Source: Aquatica leii (taxonomy: Eukaryota > Arthropoda > Insecta > Coleoptera > Lampyridae). From it: a DNA stretch of 64,000 nucleotides. Shown here one piece after another: positions 12,362-23,761 of this stretch. The DNA is taken from contig CM069436.1 of the NCBI GenBank assembly GCA_035610365.1, positions 91,699,912 through 91,763,911 on the forward strand, given 5' to 3'. The translations under genes were made by a program, and so were the position numbers. Numbering within the stretch: position 1 is the first letter of the stretch; each line of letters begins with the position of its first letter. The notes beneath the pieces are model-generated. The model was given only the letters and a program-made list of their open reading frames with translations. It ran no database searches and was not told the origin of the DNA.

Positions 12362-12600
12362 GACTTCATCTGTACGGCATGCATTAGCAATTCTCAATAC
12401 CATCGTGACTTTCATCATAAGAAACATATCCGGAGCATCGCTAAGAAACTTTTAACTTCTTCTTTTGTAAAAATATTAGCTTTTTTTTGGAATACAACCA
12501 TTAACTGCAAAAATAGAACCAATAATAAACCCACTTCGTAAAAGTAGAGTTTATCTTTTTAAATTTCGTCACATTAAGGTTTTCATAAACGCAGATTGTT
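12362..12600 (-). pseudogene. Crypton-like tyrosine recombinase fragment
   Basis: Minus-strand translation gives KKANIFTKEEVKSFL and, after a one-base frameshift, SDAPDMFLMMKV...IANACRTDEV. The pattern of a Lys-rich linker, a TKE-x-x-x-x-FL helix, an APD-x-x-x-L-x-x-KV strand and an ACR-x-[DE]E motif is that of Crypton-type tyrosine recombinases, where this Arg is the first catalytic residue. A possible core-binding segment precedes it (12515-12600). Downstream catalytic His/Arg/Tyr boxes could not be found. It is a broken, partial copy and the identification is from memory of the family pattern. Confidence 0.45.
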
Positions 12601-12825
12601 AATTTGAACATTGAAAATTCACTCTATAGACTATTTGGAGACTTCAGAAGAGACGTTTTTTTTTATGAAAATGTGTTAGGAACACAGTTTTGTCAATTTT
12701 CTTAACTTTTTTTGCCAATGCGCCATTCTGTAAAGATATTGTATGTTCGCTCATACCGAGTCTTCTATTTTTCCGTCAGCAGGGAAGCTAGAGCAGCATT
12801 AGCTGTGACTTCAATATCCGATATG

Positions 12826-12945
12826 ACAACATAAACTCAATTTGCCATACTTCGCTTATATCTTAATAAAATCGAGGAGAAAACTTTTAAAAAAAATATA
12901 GCATGCTAGGAAGTCAATGCAAACGTGTACAAATCACTTCAAAGT
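12826..12945. repeat. Dispersed repeat family B, copy 1
   Basis: Shares CGAGGAGAAAA, TATAGCATGCTAGGAA and ATCACTTCAAAGTG in the same order with 21130-21247, with about ten substitutions. In this copy it runs straight into a Penelope-like endonuclease scrap, so it may be part of a Penelope 5' flank. Function unknown. Confidence 0.6.
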
Positions 12946-13215
12946 GTTTTTTTACCCTACATTCAGAAGGTTACAGATCAAATAAGGAAACTTTTATGTA
13001 AAAATAATATTAAACCCATATTCAACTCGGCAGGCAAATCTTTCAGATTCTTCCTTCTCCCAAGGACAAATTCCCTACACTACACTCATTTCAAGGTGTA
13101 TCCAAAATTCCTTGTTTGTGGTTTAGTGTACATTGGCAAAACTGGTCGTTTCATCATTACACGCATTTTAGAATATGATTGTTGTATAAAGTCTAAGTCT
13201 ACGGTTGCTTAACTT
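12925..13215 (+). pseudogene. Penelope-like GIY-YIG endonuclease remnant (type 1)
   Basis: The frame reads FLPYIQKVTDQIRKLL, then after a linker CGLVYIGKTGRFI. This matches the C-terminal endonuclease of Penelope-like elements, as in the better copy at 49291-49632 (FLPYIKGCTDKIARIL and CGLAYIGQTGRNI). The GIY box is changed to VYPKF and the YIG box is kept. The end is truncated with a serine-rich run. A close relative is at 34427-34680. Confidence 0.65.
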
Positions 13216-13589
13216 TACTAATTCGCTGAACTGCGTCTTTAAACTGCACAAATTTCTAATCTATTTGATTGAGACAATCTAGAAGTTGTTTTGGTGACCT
13301 CGCTGTTTTTGCTCATATTAAAATTTCTTATCTTAAAGTAAAACTACTAAATCATTAAAACCTTATTATATAGAATTTTAAGCGTTTGCGTTTTATTTGG
13401 TTATCATTAAAAGCGACTTTCGGCTTAGACCGCGTCGTAATTGAACATCCAGACTGTTCTCTTCTTGAGAGACAAAACAAGAAGTAAAACTTGGCTTTTG
13501 CCATATTATCGTTAGTGAACTCAAACAAACTGACGCAAAATAATGCAGCTTGCATGTTCGGAGTGGCAAACGTCACTGAATTTAAAAGT

Positions 13590-15060
13590 GTATGTGACGG
13601 TATTTATATACATTAGCGATCAGGTAATTAACGGACTTTCAGTTTCTGTTATCGCTTGGCTGACTTCGTTATTACTCGGAGTATGAGTTTGTGTCTTTTT
13701 TAAGAAGGTTGGTCTGTGTCTTAGAAGGTGTAGTACTGGTAGCTAAGATTTACTGAATTTTAAACCGTCTTTCCGGTTCATATTATACGGAAGTTTTTCT
13801 ATTTCTGCAGTTTCGCTGATTACTCTAGGAAGGTAAGGAAGCGGTTTAGTCAACACTTTAATTTGGTCAAAGTTTAGCGTGTGTCTTTGGTTCCACACAT
13901 GTTCTGCCACTGCGGATTTTGTAACTCTGCAGTGTTTGCAGTCAACCATATGTTCTTTTTTCCTAACTTCAATAGAGCATCCCGTCTGTCCTATATACTT
14001 AATCAACATAAACTAGGAATTTTATAAATCCCGTCATGTTTTAAAGCCCCTTGTTTTTTGTTTTTGGCATAACTAAACCAATTGTTTATGGTATCGTCAG
14101 TCGTGAGGACAGTTTTGATATTATGTTTCTTTAGCACTTTGACTGCTATTGTTGTACAGTGTTTTTTTTTTAGATTTTCATTATCTGACACACGCATAGG
14201 TTTTCTGGCTAAAGTATGCAAAACAGTGGTTTTCTGTACGGGATGGTTGTGAGATTTGACGTTTAAGCGTCTATTAGTATGCGTTTTTTTCTATAAACTG
14301 AATGCCTCAACTTTCCGTTATTTTGGTTTATCACCAGTACATCAAAATAAGTTAGATTGCTGTTATGTTCTAATTCCATAGTAAATGTAATGTTATTATG
14401 TGCAGAGTTTAGAGGTTGAAAGAACCGATTTAGTTTATCTTTGCCATCAAGCCATACAACAAACGTATTATCAACATATCTTAACTAAGTTTTTGATTTT
14501 ATTCAACATTCTTTACAATTTCAGTTTCAAAATAGTTACTCCATATAGATATTGGCTATAAGTGGAGAGAGCGTTGAACCCATGGCCGCTCCTTCTACTG
14601 GTTTATATAAGTTGTCGTTAAAACTGAAATAAGTGTTTTTAAGACAGAATTTGACGTACAGAACTTTTTTTTTAGTAATTCTTTCCTTGAGCAAAAACAG
14701 CACTTCGTCGACCGAGACTTCAGTAAAAAGAAATATCACGTCAAAACTGACTAGGATATCTTCTATTGTGATACGCTAGTTCTGAATTTTCTTTACAAAG
14801 TCTGTAGTATATTTAGTGTGAGTTTCTGTATTTTTCCTAGTTAGATAACGTGCTAACGATTGGATCGGTGAATTGATGGCGCTCAGTCTCAGTATCGGTC
14901 AAAAAGGGACTCCTTCTTTGTGTATTTTGAAAAGACCGTGGGATAACTGCATTATTGCATGAAGCTTGTTTTTTTGTTAATATCTATAGTAGTAGAGTTT
15001 TTTTGGTTGAAAGAAAAAACGATCAGTTTGTCAGCAGAGGTTTTTGTGTTGTCCCATTTT
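13590..15060 (-). mobile_element. Penelope-like element (type 2), degenerate
   Basis: Minus strand, 5' truncated. Parts in coding order: an HKEGVPF segment and helix near 14890-14960; reverse transcriptase thumb and palm with PVEGAAMGSTLSPLIANIYME (14536-14739); the active-site box, here YVDN rather than YVDD (14467-14478); FTMELEHNSNLTYFDVLV; then the endonuclease with GIYKIPSLC (14003-14221) and YIGQTGCSIEVRKKEH (13743-14009). Stops and frameshifts separate these. The tail (about 13590-13740) resembles Penelope 3' UTRs with a GAAGAAGACAC-like motif on the minus strand. Confidence 0.8.
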
Positions 15061-15117
15061 GTTCTTTAAAACACGATAGATGACAAATGACTTTTTTTTA
15101 CAGTAAATCTTATATTA

Positions 15118-16513
15118 TTGTCAAGTACAATAATTTACAACAAGTGGTTTTTTGATCTGTTTGTTATGCTTCGAGCTAAAACGCACGCAATTTTCCATCA
15201 ACTAAGCGAGTTTGATAGGTGGCGAATGGTGGGCCCGAGAGAAGCTGGTTTATCGTTTAGAGAGATTAGAAGTTTAAGTACTGTAGTGTGTTGTTGTCAG
15301 GCATGGTTCCAAGAACGCCGAACACAAAGAATAAAAGGTAAAGGACGCCGCTCAAAAATGACAGATTGTGAATATTTCCACTTTAGATTTTTGGCGTTAA
15401 AGGACCACTTCACTTTTACAAGAATGGTTGCAGATCTATGGTTTGCAGAACATGGAGGGTATAGCAGGCGCGGCTCCAGCAGTTTATGTCGGTGGGTGCT
15501 CCATCAGCTTAAAGCGGAGGGGGGGGCTCAACACATTTTTAAATAATAATGTGAATATGCCGTTAATGTAATCGTTATGCACCAACCTTTTACTTGCAAG
15601 CGAATAAAGCATCATAAATTCTACAACTATTAAAAAAAACCGTAAGTATTAAATACAAAGTGAAAAAAACTTCAGTATTATTTTCAATGTCGGGGGGGGG
15701 GGGGCATAGCCACCCGGGTCCCCCCTCTGAAGCCGCGCCTGGGGTATAGTAGGATGCAAATTGTTTATCGTCGTGTAAGAAGGTTTGAACTGCGTTCATA
15801 CTGTTCTTACGTTATATTACCGCTCACCCATGAACATCGACGTAATCGACTGCAATAATGCAGAGAACAAGTTCAGTAAGGCCAGGAATGGAATACGGTA
15901 GTCTTTAGCGAAGAGTCGTAATTTTGTTTGGGTATACATGTTGACCCGAGCAAGGGTGAGAAGGCGGTGTGGTGAAAAGGTATGATTTTTAATTTTCTGT
16001 GTAAAGACATGTGCACTACACTGTAGGAGTTATGGTATGGGGGGCTATTGCTCTCGGTAGTACGTCACCATTGGTCTTCATCACAAGCAACATGATCGCC
16101 CAACGTTACATTATGGACGTAGTAGAAGTGTATGTTCTTCGTTGCCTGAAAACTCTTAAAAATTTATCGTTATAACAAGACAATGCAAGGTTAAATGTAG
16201 ACAGAGTTTCGTTAAAGCACTTTAATCGTAATCAAATTGATTTGCTACGTTAGCCACCAAGATCTCTAGATTTTTCACTAATTGAGCATGTCCAAAACAT
16301 TATAAGTAGACGATTGCAAAATTTACTTTATCTGCCATAGAATCTAATGGCACTTTGCAACGCCGTACAGCTAGCATTGGATGAGACTCTCCAGAAAAAA
16401 ATTGATCATCTCATTAGGAGTATGCCCAGACGTGTCAATGAGTGCATAACGCAGCCTATTACAAATTTTTATCAAGTTCTACGTGACCGATTCCATCCAA
16501 GAAATTTTTTCTA
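15118..16513 (+). pseudogene. Tc1-like transposase, interrupted by a hAT MITE
   Basis: DD34E-type Tc1 transposase fossil. The N-terminal HTH has DRWRMVGPREAGLSFREI (15118-15456), followed by TQRIKGKGRRSKMT. After a 277-bp insertion the frame resumes with RRVRRFELRSY...LPLTHEHRRNRLQ (to 15860). FSEES and GVMVWGAIALGSTSP follow near 16030, then a QDNARLN box near 16180, PPRSLDFSLIEHVQNI near 16280 (final Glu kept), and a C-terminus ending at the TAG at 16511-16513. Several stops and a frameshift are present. Terminal inverted repeats were not identified. Confidence 0.8.
15465..15741. mobile_element. Non-autonomous hAT element (MITE), 277 bp
   Basis: Begins CAGGCGCGGCT and ends AGCCGCGCCTG, perfect 11-bp terminal inverted repeats of hAT type. 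It is flanked by an exact 8-bp duplication GGGTATAG (15457-15464 and 15742-15749), the length expected for hAT. Removing it with one duplication copy restores the Tc1 reading frame. The interior has no coding capacity and carries G-rich runs near both ends, including a 12-base or longer G tract near 15690. Confidence 0.92.
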
Positions 16514-16523
16514 GTATTTGATA

Positions 16524-17460
16524 TCACGTAATCTTTGAAAAAAATTGTGCCAATTTCATTTTAACTATTTCGCCAGTGGGTCCTGGAACAGCATTAATGC
16601 CATTTTTAAAACCGTCAATCATTTTAATTGATTCAATCAAAAGAACTTGCTGCTTTTCTTTTATGGTTTCACTCACAAAACTAAAAACACTTTTGATAAA
16701 AGCCAAATTATTTATAAGTTTATGTTGTTGAAGAACATTTTGGCAGTCTTGTATAGATTTGCTTGTTGAGTCTGCACATTCCATGATGAATTATTTAAAA
16801 TTCTCAAAATTATTGGCATAGTAGATAGCAGCGTCCAACCAAGTTCCCCATCTAGTAAGAACTGGCTTTGGGGGTAGTGGAACATTAGGCAGCCTCTCTT
16901 TAAGCATCTGCACCCTTAAAGGCGCTTTGACAAATATTTTTTTGCCATATTATATATTTTTGTTAATAAAAACTATCAATCGATAAAGTACAACTAGAAG
17001 CAGGAACGGTAGATTGTTTCAACGTCAGACATCATGACGGTGTGCTCTCACAAATTTCAAGGTAATGCAAGCGCAGTCCCATTTACTTAGATAACTGATA
17101 AAATGACATTCATATTAAATAACAACTCCCCACTGATATCTATGAATGACACAATGTACCGATAATACCTTTAGTATAGCTTTTTTTAAGTATGCCAGAA
17201 AGCCTCAGTGCCTTTTTACCATAACCGGAGCACTGTCAATAGCAACGGAGATGATATTAGTGAAGGGTATAGCTTTTACATCGAAAAATCTTTTTTCCAC
17301 TACTAGTTGTATACGCTTGCATTATTACGTATAATAGAAGGCCGTGAAGTTGTACTTTTTTAAGGGCAGGTAAATAATATTTCATTATTAACTAGTAGTT
17401 AATAATGAACATATTTACATTTTCTGATAATACTACAACAGTTTCAAAGAAAAAAAGTTT
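16524..17460 (-). pseudogene. hAT transposase, middle and C-terminal part (family hAT-A)
   Basis: Belongs to the ZBED5/SCAND3/GTF2IRD2-like hAT group by pattern. Reading the minus strand: VEKRFFDVKAIPFTNIISVA, DSAPVMVKRH, GFLAYLKKAILKVLSVHCVI (17150-17300), then [36 protein letters not shown] (about 16800-16910), and a final open piece of 86 codons (16524-16784). This family normally has an Asp before GAP in the DGAP box; here it reads DSAP. Stops split the frame. The N-terminal part lies at 19612-19945, on the far side of two later insertions. Confidence 0.75.
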
Positions 17461-17862
17461 ACCAAACTGCGTACCAAGAGCAAGAGATTTTATTTAATGC
17501 TAATTTAAGTTTTCAAATCGCTCAATTAATAAATTAATTTGATTTTAAAAAGTAAGTTATTTGAAGTTCGCGCTTAATTAAATGTGAATATTATTGAGTT
17601 AAATATGTTTTAGATATAATCAATGCTTAAAATAATAATGTTTTGAAACAATTTAAACAACTTTAGCAATAAAAACTTACGTTATCTGTTTATTTTTGTG
17701 TTTTAAATCACAATTAAGAATTACGTCAAAATTAATTCTATTAAACTAATGACAACTGTCAAAATTACTGACTTGATTTTTAATTTAAAATTAATATCTT
17801 AAATTTTAAATTTGATTTAGTAACAGGTAGAAAGGTTTTAATAATTCTAGTAGTGGAAAAAA

Positions 17863-17995
17863 TTGTATATATAACACGGTTGAGAAGTTCATTATAATCT
17901 GCGCGATTTATATCCCTCGACGCTTCGCGTCTCGCGATATAATCTATCGCTTAGGTTATAATGATGCACTTCTCAACCTTGATATATAATATACT
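17863..17995. repeat. Hairpin MITE with GC-rich loop
   Basis: Arms TATATA-x-CACGGTTGAGAAGT and ACTTCTCAACCTTGATATATA are inverted complements and continue inward through ATTATAAT and GCGAT-x-TATAT. The centre is the small palindrome CGACGCTTCGCGTCTCG. It resembles in build the hairpin at 2001-2130 but differs in sequence. It sits inside the gap of the hAT-A transposase just before the foldback element. Confidence 0.65.
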
Positions 17996-18011
17996 AATTT
18001 TATACACTAAG

Positions 18012-19601
18012 TATGGAACGCCGTTTTGCTTTTTATTACTAAATTTAATTCCGTTGCATTCAAACAAACTTAAATTTTTATTAAGTTTATTTTTATGTTT
18101 GTCTATTTATTTTAGTACATTTAAATGGTTTGTTGAACAAACTTAACACATTTAAATTGTTAAATAAAAATGTATTTACTGATGCAATACATTTTGCTCA
18201 AAATTTCTAACAATCATATTAAAAACTTTAATTTAAACTGAGAAAAAAAGTATATGAACAAACATTTTAATTCATGTAACATTTTTTATATAACAAACAA
18301 AAAATAAGAATCATTTAAATTGTAGAATTAAAATGCATGTCGAATTGAAATGTTACATGAATTAAAATGTTTGTTGATAATTTTAATTCTTCAATTTTAA
18401 TTGGCGCTGTAGGTTGCGGAGGTTGTGAGTACTCTAACCAATAGTAAATTTGCACTATATTTTGGTTAGAGTACTCATAACTTCCGCAACCTACAGCGCC
18501 AATTGAAATTGAAGAATTAAAATTATCAACAAACATTTTAATTCAGAATTAATATGTTTGTTGGTAGTTTTATTCTTGATTTAAAATTGAAGAATTAAAA
18601 TTATCAACAAACATATTAATTCATGTAACATTTTAATTCGACATACATTTTAATTCTCCAATTTAAATGTTTGTTATCCTTGTGTGTTTAATAAAAAGTG
18701 TTACATGAAATAAAATGTTTGTTCATAACCTTTATTTCTCAGTTTAAATTAATGTGTTTAATATGACTGTTAGAAAATTTTGAGCAAAATGTATTGCATC
18801 ACTAAATACGTTTCAGCTAACAATTTAAATGTGTTAAATTTGTTTAACAGTTTTATTGTATTAAAATAAGTAGACAAACATGAAAATAAACTTAATAAAA
18901 ACTGAAGTTTGTTTAAAATTGTAGCAAAACAAATTTAGTATTCAATAGTAAAACAATAAAGTAACTAAAAGATTTAATTGAAATGTATGTATGTTATTGA
19001 TTTTTACCACATTTAAAATGTTGGTTTAAAAAACTTGGTGTTTTTAACTGTTAGTTGATTTAAAATGTTACTTGAATAAAAATATACGTTGAAAATAAAT
19101 GAAGTAACATTAGAAATCAATTAATTTTTATGAATGAATATAAATGCTAGACTAATTTTTGACAACTTACATTTCAAATGCTAGAATTAAAATGTTAGTT
19201 GATAATTTTAATTCGTCGCTGTGATCGGTGGTAGCTTTTGAAACTATTTCAGTATAAGGAAATACATGCACATTGTAGTTCTAAATGACGCCACGGATTG
19301 AAGCGACCAATTAAAATTATCAACTAACATTTTAATTGTATCATTTAAAATGTTAGTTGCTAAAAGTTATTCTAGCATTTTAATTTATTCGTGAAAATTC
19401 GAGTATTTATAATGTTACTTACTTTAATTTTAACATTTATTTTAATTCAAGTACCTAACATTTTAAATCAAATTACAATATACTACGCGAAAATTTTTAA
19501 AGCAACATTTAAATTCTAACAAACATTTTTAATATGCACAAGAAGTTATTTTATAAGTTACGTATAAAAACGGGCAATAAAAAGTAAAACGGCGTTCCAT
19601 A
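18012..19601. mobile_element. Foldback-type element with nested inverted repeats
   Basis: The left end TATGGAACGCCGTTTTGCTT is matched at the right end by AAAACGGCGTTCCATA, read inverted. A direct repeat ACTAAG flanks both sides (18006-18011 and 19602-19607), a likely 6-bp target duplication. Long arms pair across a centre at 18441-18461, where CTGTAGGTTGCGGA and TCCGCAACCTACAG face each other. A second internal hairpin lies at 19181-19336. The AT-rich arms repeat the words AATTAAAATGTTTGTTGATA and ACATTTTAATT many times in both orientations. There is no transposase. Length 1590 bp. Confidence 0.8.
19181..19336. repeat. Second hairpin inside the foldback element
   Basis: TTAAAATGTTAGTTGATAAT and ATTATCAACTAACATTTTAA pair across an approximately 80-bp GC-richer loop. 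The words are the same as in the main hairpin but the loop sequence differs. This suggests that the element duplicated its arm around a different core. Confidence 0.65.
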
Positions 19602-19611
19602 ACTAAGCCAT

Positions 19612-19945
19612 TTCGTCAATCCTTCTTTGTACAGCAATCAGTGGTACAGTCAATGGATTTTTTTTATAATATCAAAAGCTGGTTTGTGCAATCTTGCAAT
19701 ATCGGTGTTTTCAAATGTTGTTTTTTGATTGTTTAAAAAACCGTTAAATCCTTATCTTTTTTGTTACTATATATTTTTATTAAATGTTCCTTAAGCTTAG
19801 AAGGTTTTATTGAATCCTTTGACAACGTTTCATTACTTAGAAGGACACATACATAAAGTACCATTTTCTAGTGACGTAATAAAGCCATATTTCATATACT
19901 CAACACTGTATTGTCTGCATTTTTTCTTCGGCTCAATCATACTGT
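19612..19945 (-). pseudogene. hAT transposase N-terminal part (family hAT-A)
   Basis: Minus strand: KKKCRQYSVEYMKYGFITSL...GTLCMCPSK is the N-terminal segment that precedes and enters a BED-like zinc finger in this hAT group. It is followed by SKLKEHL-like and KTTFENTDIARL stretches, then PLTVPLIAVQRRIDEMA just before the foldback boundary. The frame is broken by stops and small indels. It is the upstream partner of 16524-17460. Confidence 0.7.
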
Positions 19946-22900
19946 TATCAGATAAAGGGGGAAAAAGTTAATGGTGAAATAAAACATTTTATTACTAAAA
20001 CAATATTTTACACGTAATATTGTGCACTTTGACGAACGTACAACAAATTCGTTGTATAGACATAGTTATTTTGAATCTGAAGAGGTAAGTCGACGTTTAG
20101 TTTCTGGAGGTAGATTGGAAGATTTGATAATTTGGAATTTTAGATTATTAAAGACCTTCTCATCATTGTATAATTTAGTTTTACTTCTCAAATCGAAATT
20201 TGCCTTCGTTGCACTGACTCTTTACACATCGTCATTATGAGCTTCATGGGCTTTACTAGAAGATTAACGTTACCTTTGTTTATTTTCAATTTTATCTTCT
20301 CCAAACTGTCGGTAGCTATAATGCACCGATTCCGTGTACAACTGCGGTTAGATTGTGGTTAGTCTTGCAACTGCTTGAGGGTATAGTAGGTTCGTATCAC
20401 ACTCAAGTTAGTACAACTATAGTCGCCGCATAACTTGGATAAGAAATAATAGTAACTAAACAAAAAAAGGGTTTTTTCAGAAAGGCTGTGAATTATTGAT
20501 GTTTATCACAAATACTGGTAAGCGAGTTTTCCCTTATTGCTTTTATACTGATCTTAGAAAACACTCCTGTACATCTTAGAATGTGCGCAGCAAGCGTTTT
20601 TTCCATTTCATATTAAATAACTTGTTTTTATTTTTCCATAAGAAAAGTATAGCGAATGCAATTTTTTATTGTTTATTGTATTAGAAAGATCTATTTTTGA
20701 CAAAAAATGTGTGTGTATATGTGGGTACAATACCTACGATAATTCTCGAACCAAAAGTCCTAGTAACTTGAAATTTGGTATGGAGCTAAGCTTTAATATT
20801 CTCTCGGTCTGATAAAGAACCGGAAGTGGGCGTATTTGCCATTTTAAACAGTTTTTCTTATATAATTTTGTACGTATGTAATTTATTCGAATTGTTTTTA
20901 CAGTTTCTTATAGAGATAATTCTTCCTAGCAATTTATTCAAATAAAAAAAAATCTAACATTAACAATTTAAATGAATTCCCGTGAATTCCAAATATCTAG
21001 GTTCGAATCGAATTTAAAAAAAAAAAATTTCATATCTTGAAGGGAAGGCAAGATACGTTAAACATTTTTACTGATTTACTAAAAGGGAAAGCAATATCGA
21101 GGCGCACAAATATAGGGATTAGTGGATATCACAACATAATCTCAATTTACAATATTTCGGCTTAATGAAATCGAGGAGAAAAATTTCAAAAAAATTATAG
21201 CATGCTAGGAAATCAGTACAAACGTGTACATATCACTTCAAAGTGGGCGGGATGAAAAATTTTTTAAATAAAAATTGTTTGTGTAATGCTTAGTACTTTT
21301 ACTATTATTTCTTTTAAACTAATAAAATTATAAACCTTAGTTTTCTGAATTCTCTATATTCTTTTGACTTTTTCTTCAATTTGAAAATAAAAGATATGTA
21401 GAAATTCCTAGAAAGTCGTGTGGCGACCACATCATTTTTTAAAATTTAATGCAAATCATGTTATCAAAAGCATATGCTTTGAATTTCGTAACCATATACT
21501 TTAAGCGGGAGTTTTGATCTGATTAGTATTTTTTACTACGGCTAGTAAGTCATCTTGATACCAATAGTCTCATTATGGCAACAATCAGTGGCGTGATCAT
21601 TTAACATTTCACAAAAGTTGTTCAAAGTTTTTTTTAAACAAAAAAGAAATTTTAACTAAGGTATTTAATAAAATAATCAATTATCATAATTTATGTATCA
21701 CTGTAACTGTAAAATTAAATTAAATTTAAAACAATAAGTTGTCGCGCGTAAAACCACTGAATATGCACTTATATATTTATTTCACACCCTTACAGTTTTC
21801 TCTAAGGCTCGCCGAAAGAGATTTTCTGAGTTTACTTTTCATACTTATACTTTTTGTTAGTTTATATTACAAATATGGAATACTTTGTAGTGGTGGTCAA
21901 AGAACGATTTACTCAATACAAAAACGGTGGTTATTAATATTCTCAGACAGCGTAACATAAAGACTAATTGTAGTATCATCTGTATAATTTTTAATTGTTC
22001 TGTGTATTGTATAATTTAATTAAATTTTCTTCTCTTTATCTTTTAGTTCAAAAGCTTTCCATTCGGATAGATTTCTTTAATAAAAAATGTATTATGACAG
22101 TGCAATTTTACACACTTAATACGGCAACGCAAATTTTGTTATATTAAATAATGATTTATATTTACATATTTTCATACGTGAGGCCTGATTGGGTCTAATG
22201 GAGCTAAGACGAGCCCTGTTAACGAAGGCACTTTAAATAGCAGATTTGTAATGTCAATAATTTAATTGCCAATTTTTCTGCATTAAATTTTTTATCAACT
22301 TTACACTTTATGTCTATACTTTCAAATTTTACCTAAATAGTTTTAACACCTAGTAAGCAACAAAATAGTGTAAATCGTAGGAACGTAATTAAATTTTAAC
22401 TAATTTGATTATCGCCTTAGAAGGACAAGATTAATCAATAAGACGAATTTAACCTAATCTCTTTTCTACAATAATCCAAAACAGGATTAATGCAATTTTC
22501 CGTATTCAAACCAGAGAATTTTCGTCAATTGAATAATCTAATTAGAAAAAAACAAGTGTGCAAATAGAACACGTAATGTTCTAAAATTAGATGAAAAAAC
22601 AACGTTGATGTAATTGCCGTAACACTTATTTATTTATGTAATTGTTTAGCAAAAATTATTTTTGTTCTTGGAATACGTTAGCATTCTACATATAAGTTTT
22701 TTTTTTACTAAAAATGTGGTACACGATGTTGTGTATCTCGATGCCGTTTTGATGTAACTCTTAGACACTTTAAGAATACAAACAGTAATATTAGTGTGCA
22801 TGTGCACGTAATTGTGTTACAGGAATAAATAAATTTTTATTATTAGGTTCGTTGGCTTTGAACCCGTGCGTTCAAGCACGTTTGCGAAAATTGTAGAAGT

Positions 22901-23326
22901 CGTTAAAAGTAAAAAATGTTTGGCCATTTACGAAAGTTGTTTAACTTTTTTGTAAACGGAAGATCATCACAAAGTTCTGTGAGTTACTGAAACATGGTCT
23001 TTCTACATTTTTAATTACATCTTAACCATTTCCATATAAAAAATCTTGCTCCGGTTATCGTTTGAATTTAAATTACAGTTTTTAATTTAATTCTTATTAT
23101 TTACGATTAGTTGTTTTCGTCGATTTTTAGATTCAGAATCGTTTGTCAGCTACCGAATTTGGTGACAATTGTAAATGTAAAAGAATAGATTTAGTAAACA
23201 AAAAAATAGTAGATTTTATTGTATAATTTAATGAACATAATTTTAATGAAAACAAATTAAACGTCATTTAGTACCATATTAAATAAAACGTATTTTTGTG
23301 CTGTCTTTGTTCATTAGTGTAGGTGC
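19946..23326. other. AT-rich stretch, no gene recognised
   Basis: Open frames at 20022-20240 and 21739-21960 have no recognisable motif. The interval contains the second copy of repeat family B (21130-21247). The first few hundred bases may include the 5' end of the hAT-A element, but no terminal repeat was identified. Confidence 0.5.
21130..21247. repeat. Dispersed repeat family B, copy 2
   Basis: Aligns with 12826-12945 through CTCAATTT, CGAGGAGAAAAA, TATAGCATGCTAGGAAATCA and ATATCACTTCAAAGTG. No Penelope coding sequence follows in this copy. Confidence 0.6.
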
Positions 23327-23430
23327 ATAGTAAAAAAACTCTAAAGCTGCAATGACAAATAGAAATCTACGTAAAGTCAATAATCATTTAAATAGAAGTG
23401 TCGGGTAAAAATACATTTAAAATTCTCTAA
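23327..23430. repeat. Dispersed repeat family A, copy 2 (partial)
   Basis: AAAAAAACTCTAAAGCT, AAATCTACGTAAA and the run near AAAATACATTTAAAA align with 4987-5110 and 50140-50260. The second half of the family is not found here. Confidence 0.5.
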
Positions 23431-23761
23431 AATTTTGTTAAATTTGAAAAAAAAAATATTAAAAAAATTCTGTAAATTCAAATACTGTGTTTTTAAGATA
23501 ATTGGAGGAAAGACATCAAACATTTTGTATTTAATTTGAAAAACAATTATCATAGATACATAAACAATTAAATTATTTAATTTAAAGTCTCCTCCACAAA
23601 AAATATTTTAATTTTAATTTATTTTGTTTTATAAACATGTCATCACCAGTATGTCTGCAAACAGTATGAATTATTAAAAATATAGTTAACACATTATATA
23701 AAAGAGCATACCAAGTAATATAATTAAACTGACAAATGTCAAAAATATTAAATTGAAACTA

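Noticed and set aside
20370..20395. 14-bp match GAGGGTATAGTAGG to the empty site of the hAT MITE in the Tc1 gene
   Set aside because: Flanking translation does not continue as Tc1 transposase, so I treat it as chance rather than a second Tc1 copy.
21000..21012. GGTTCGAATCG resembling a tRNA or SINE B box
   Set aside because: No A box at a suitable distance and no cloverleaf can be drawn.
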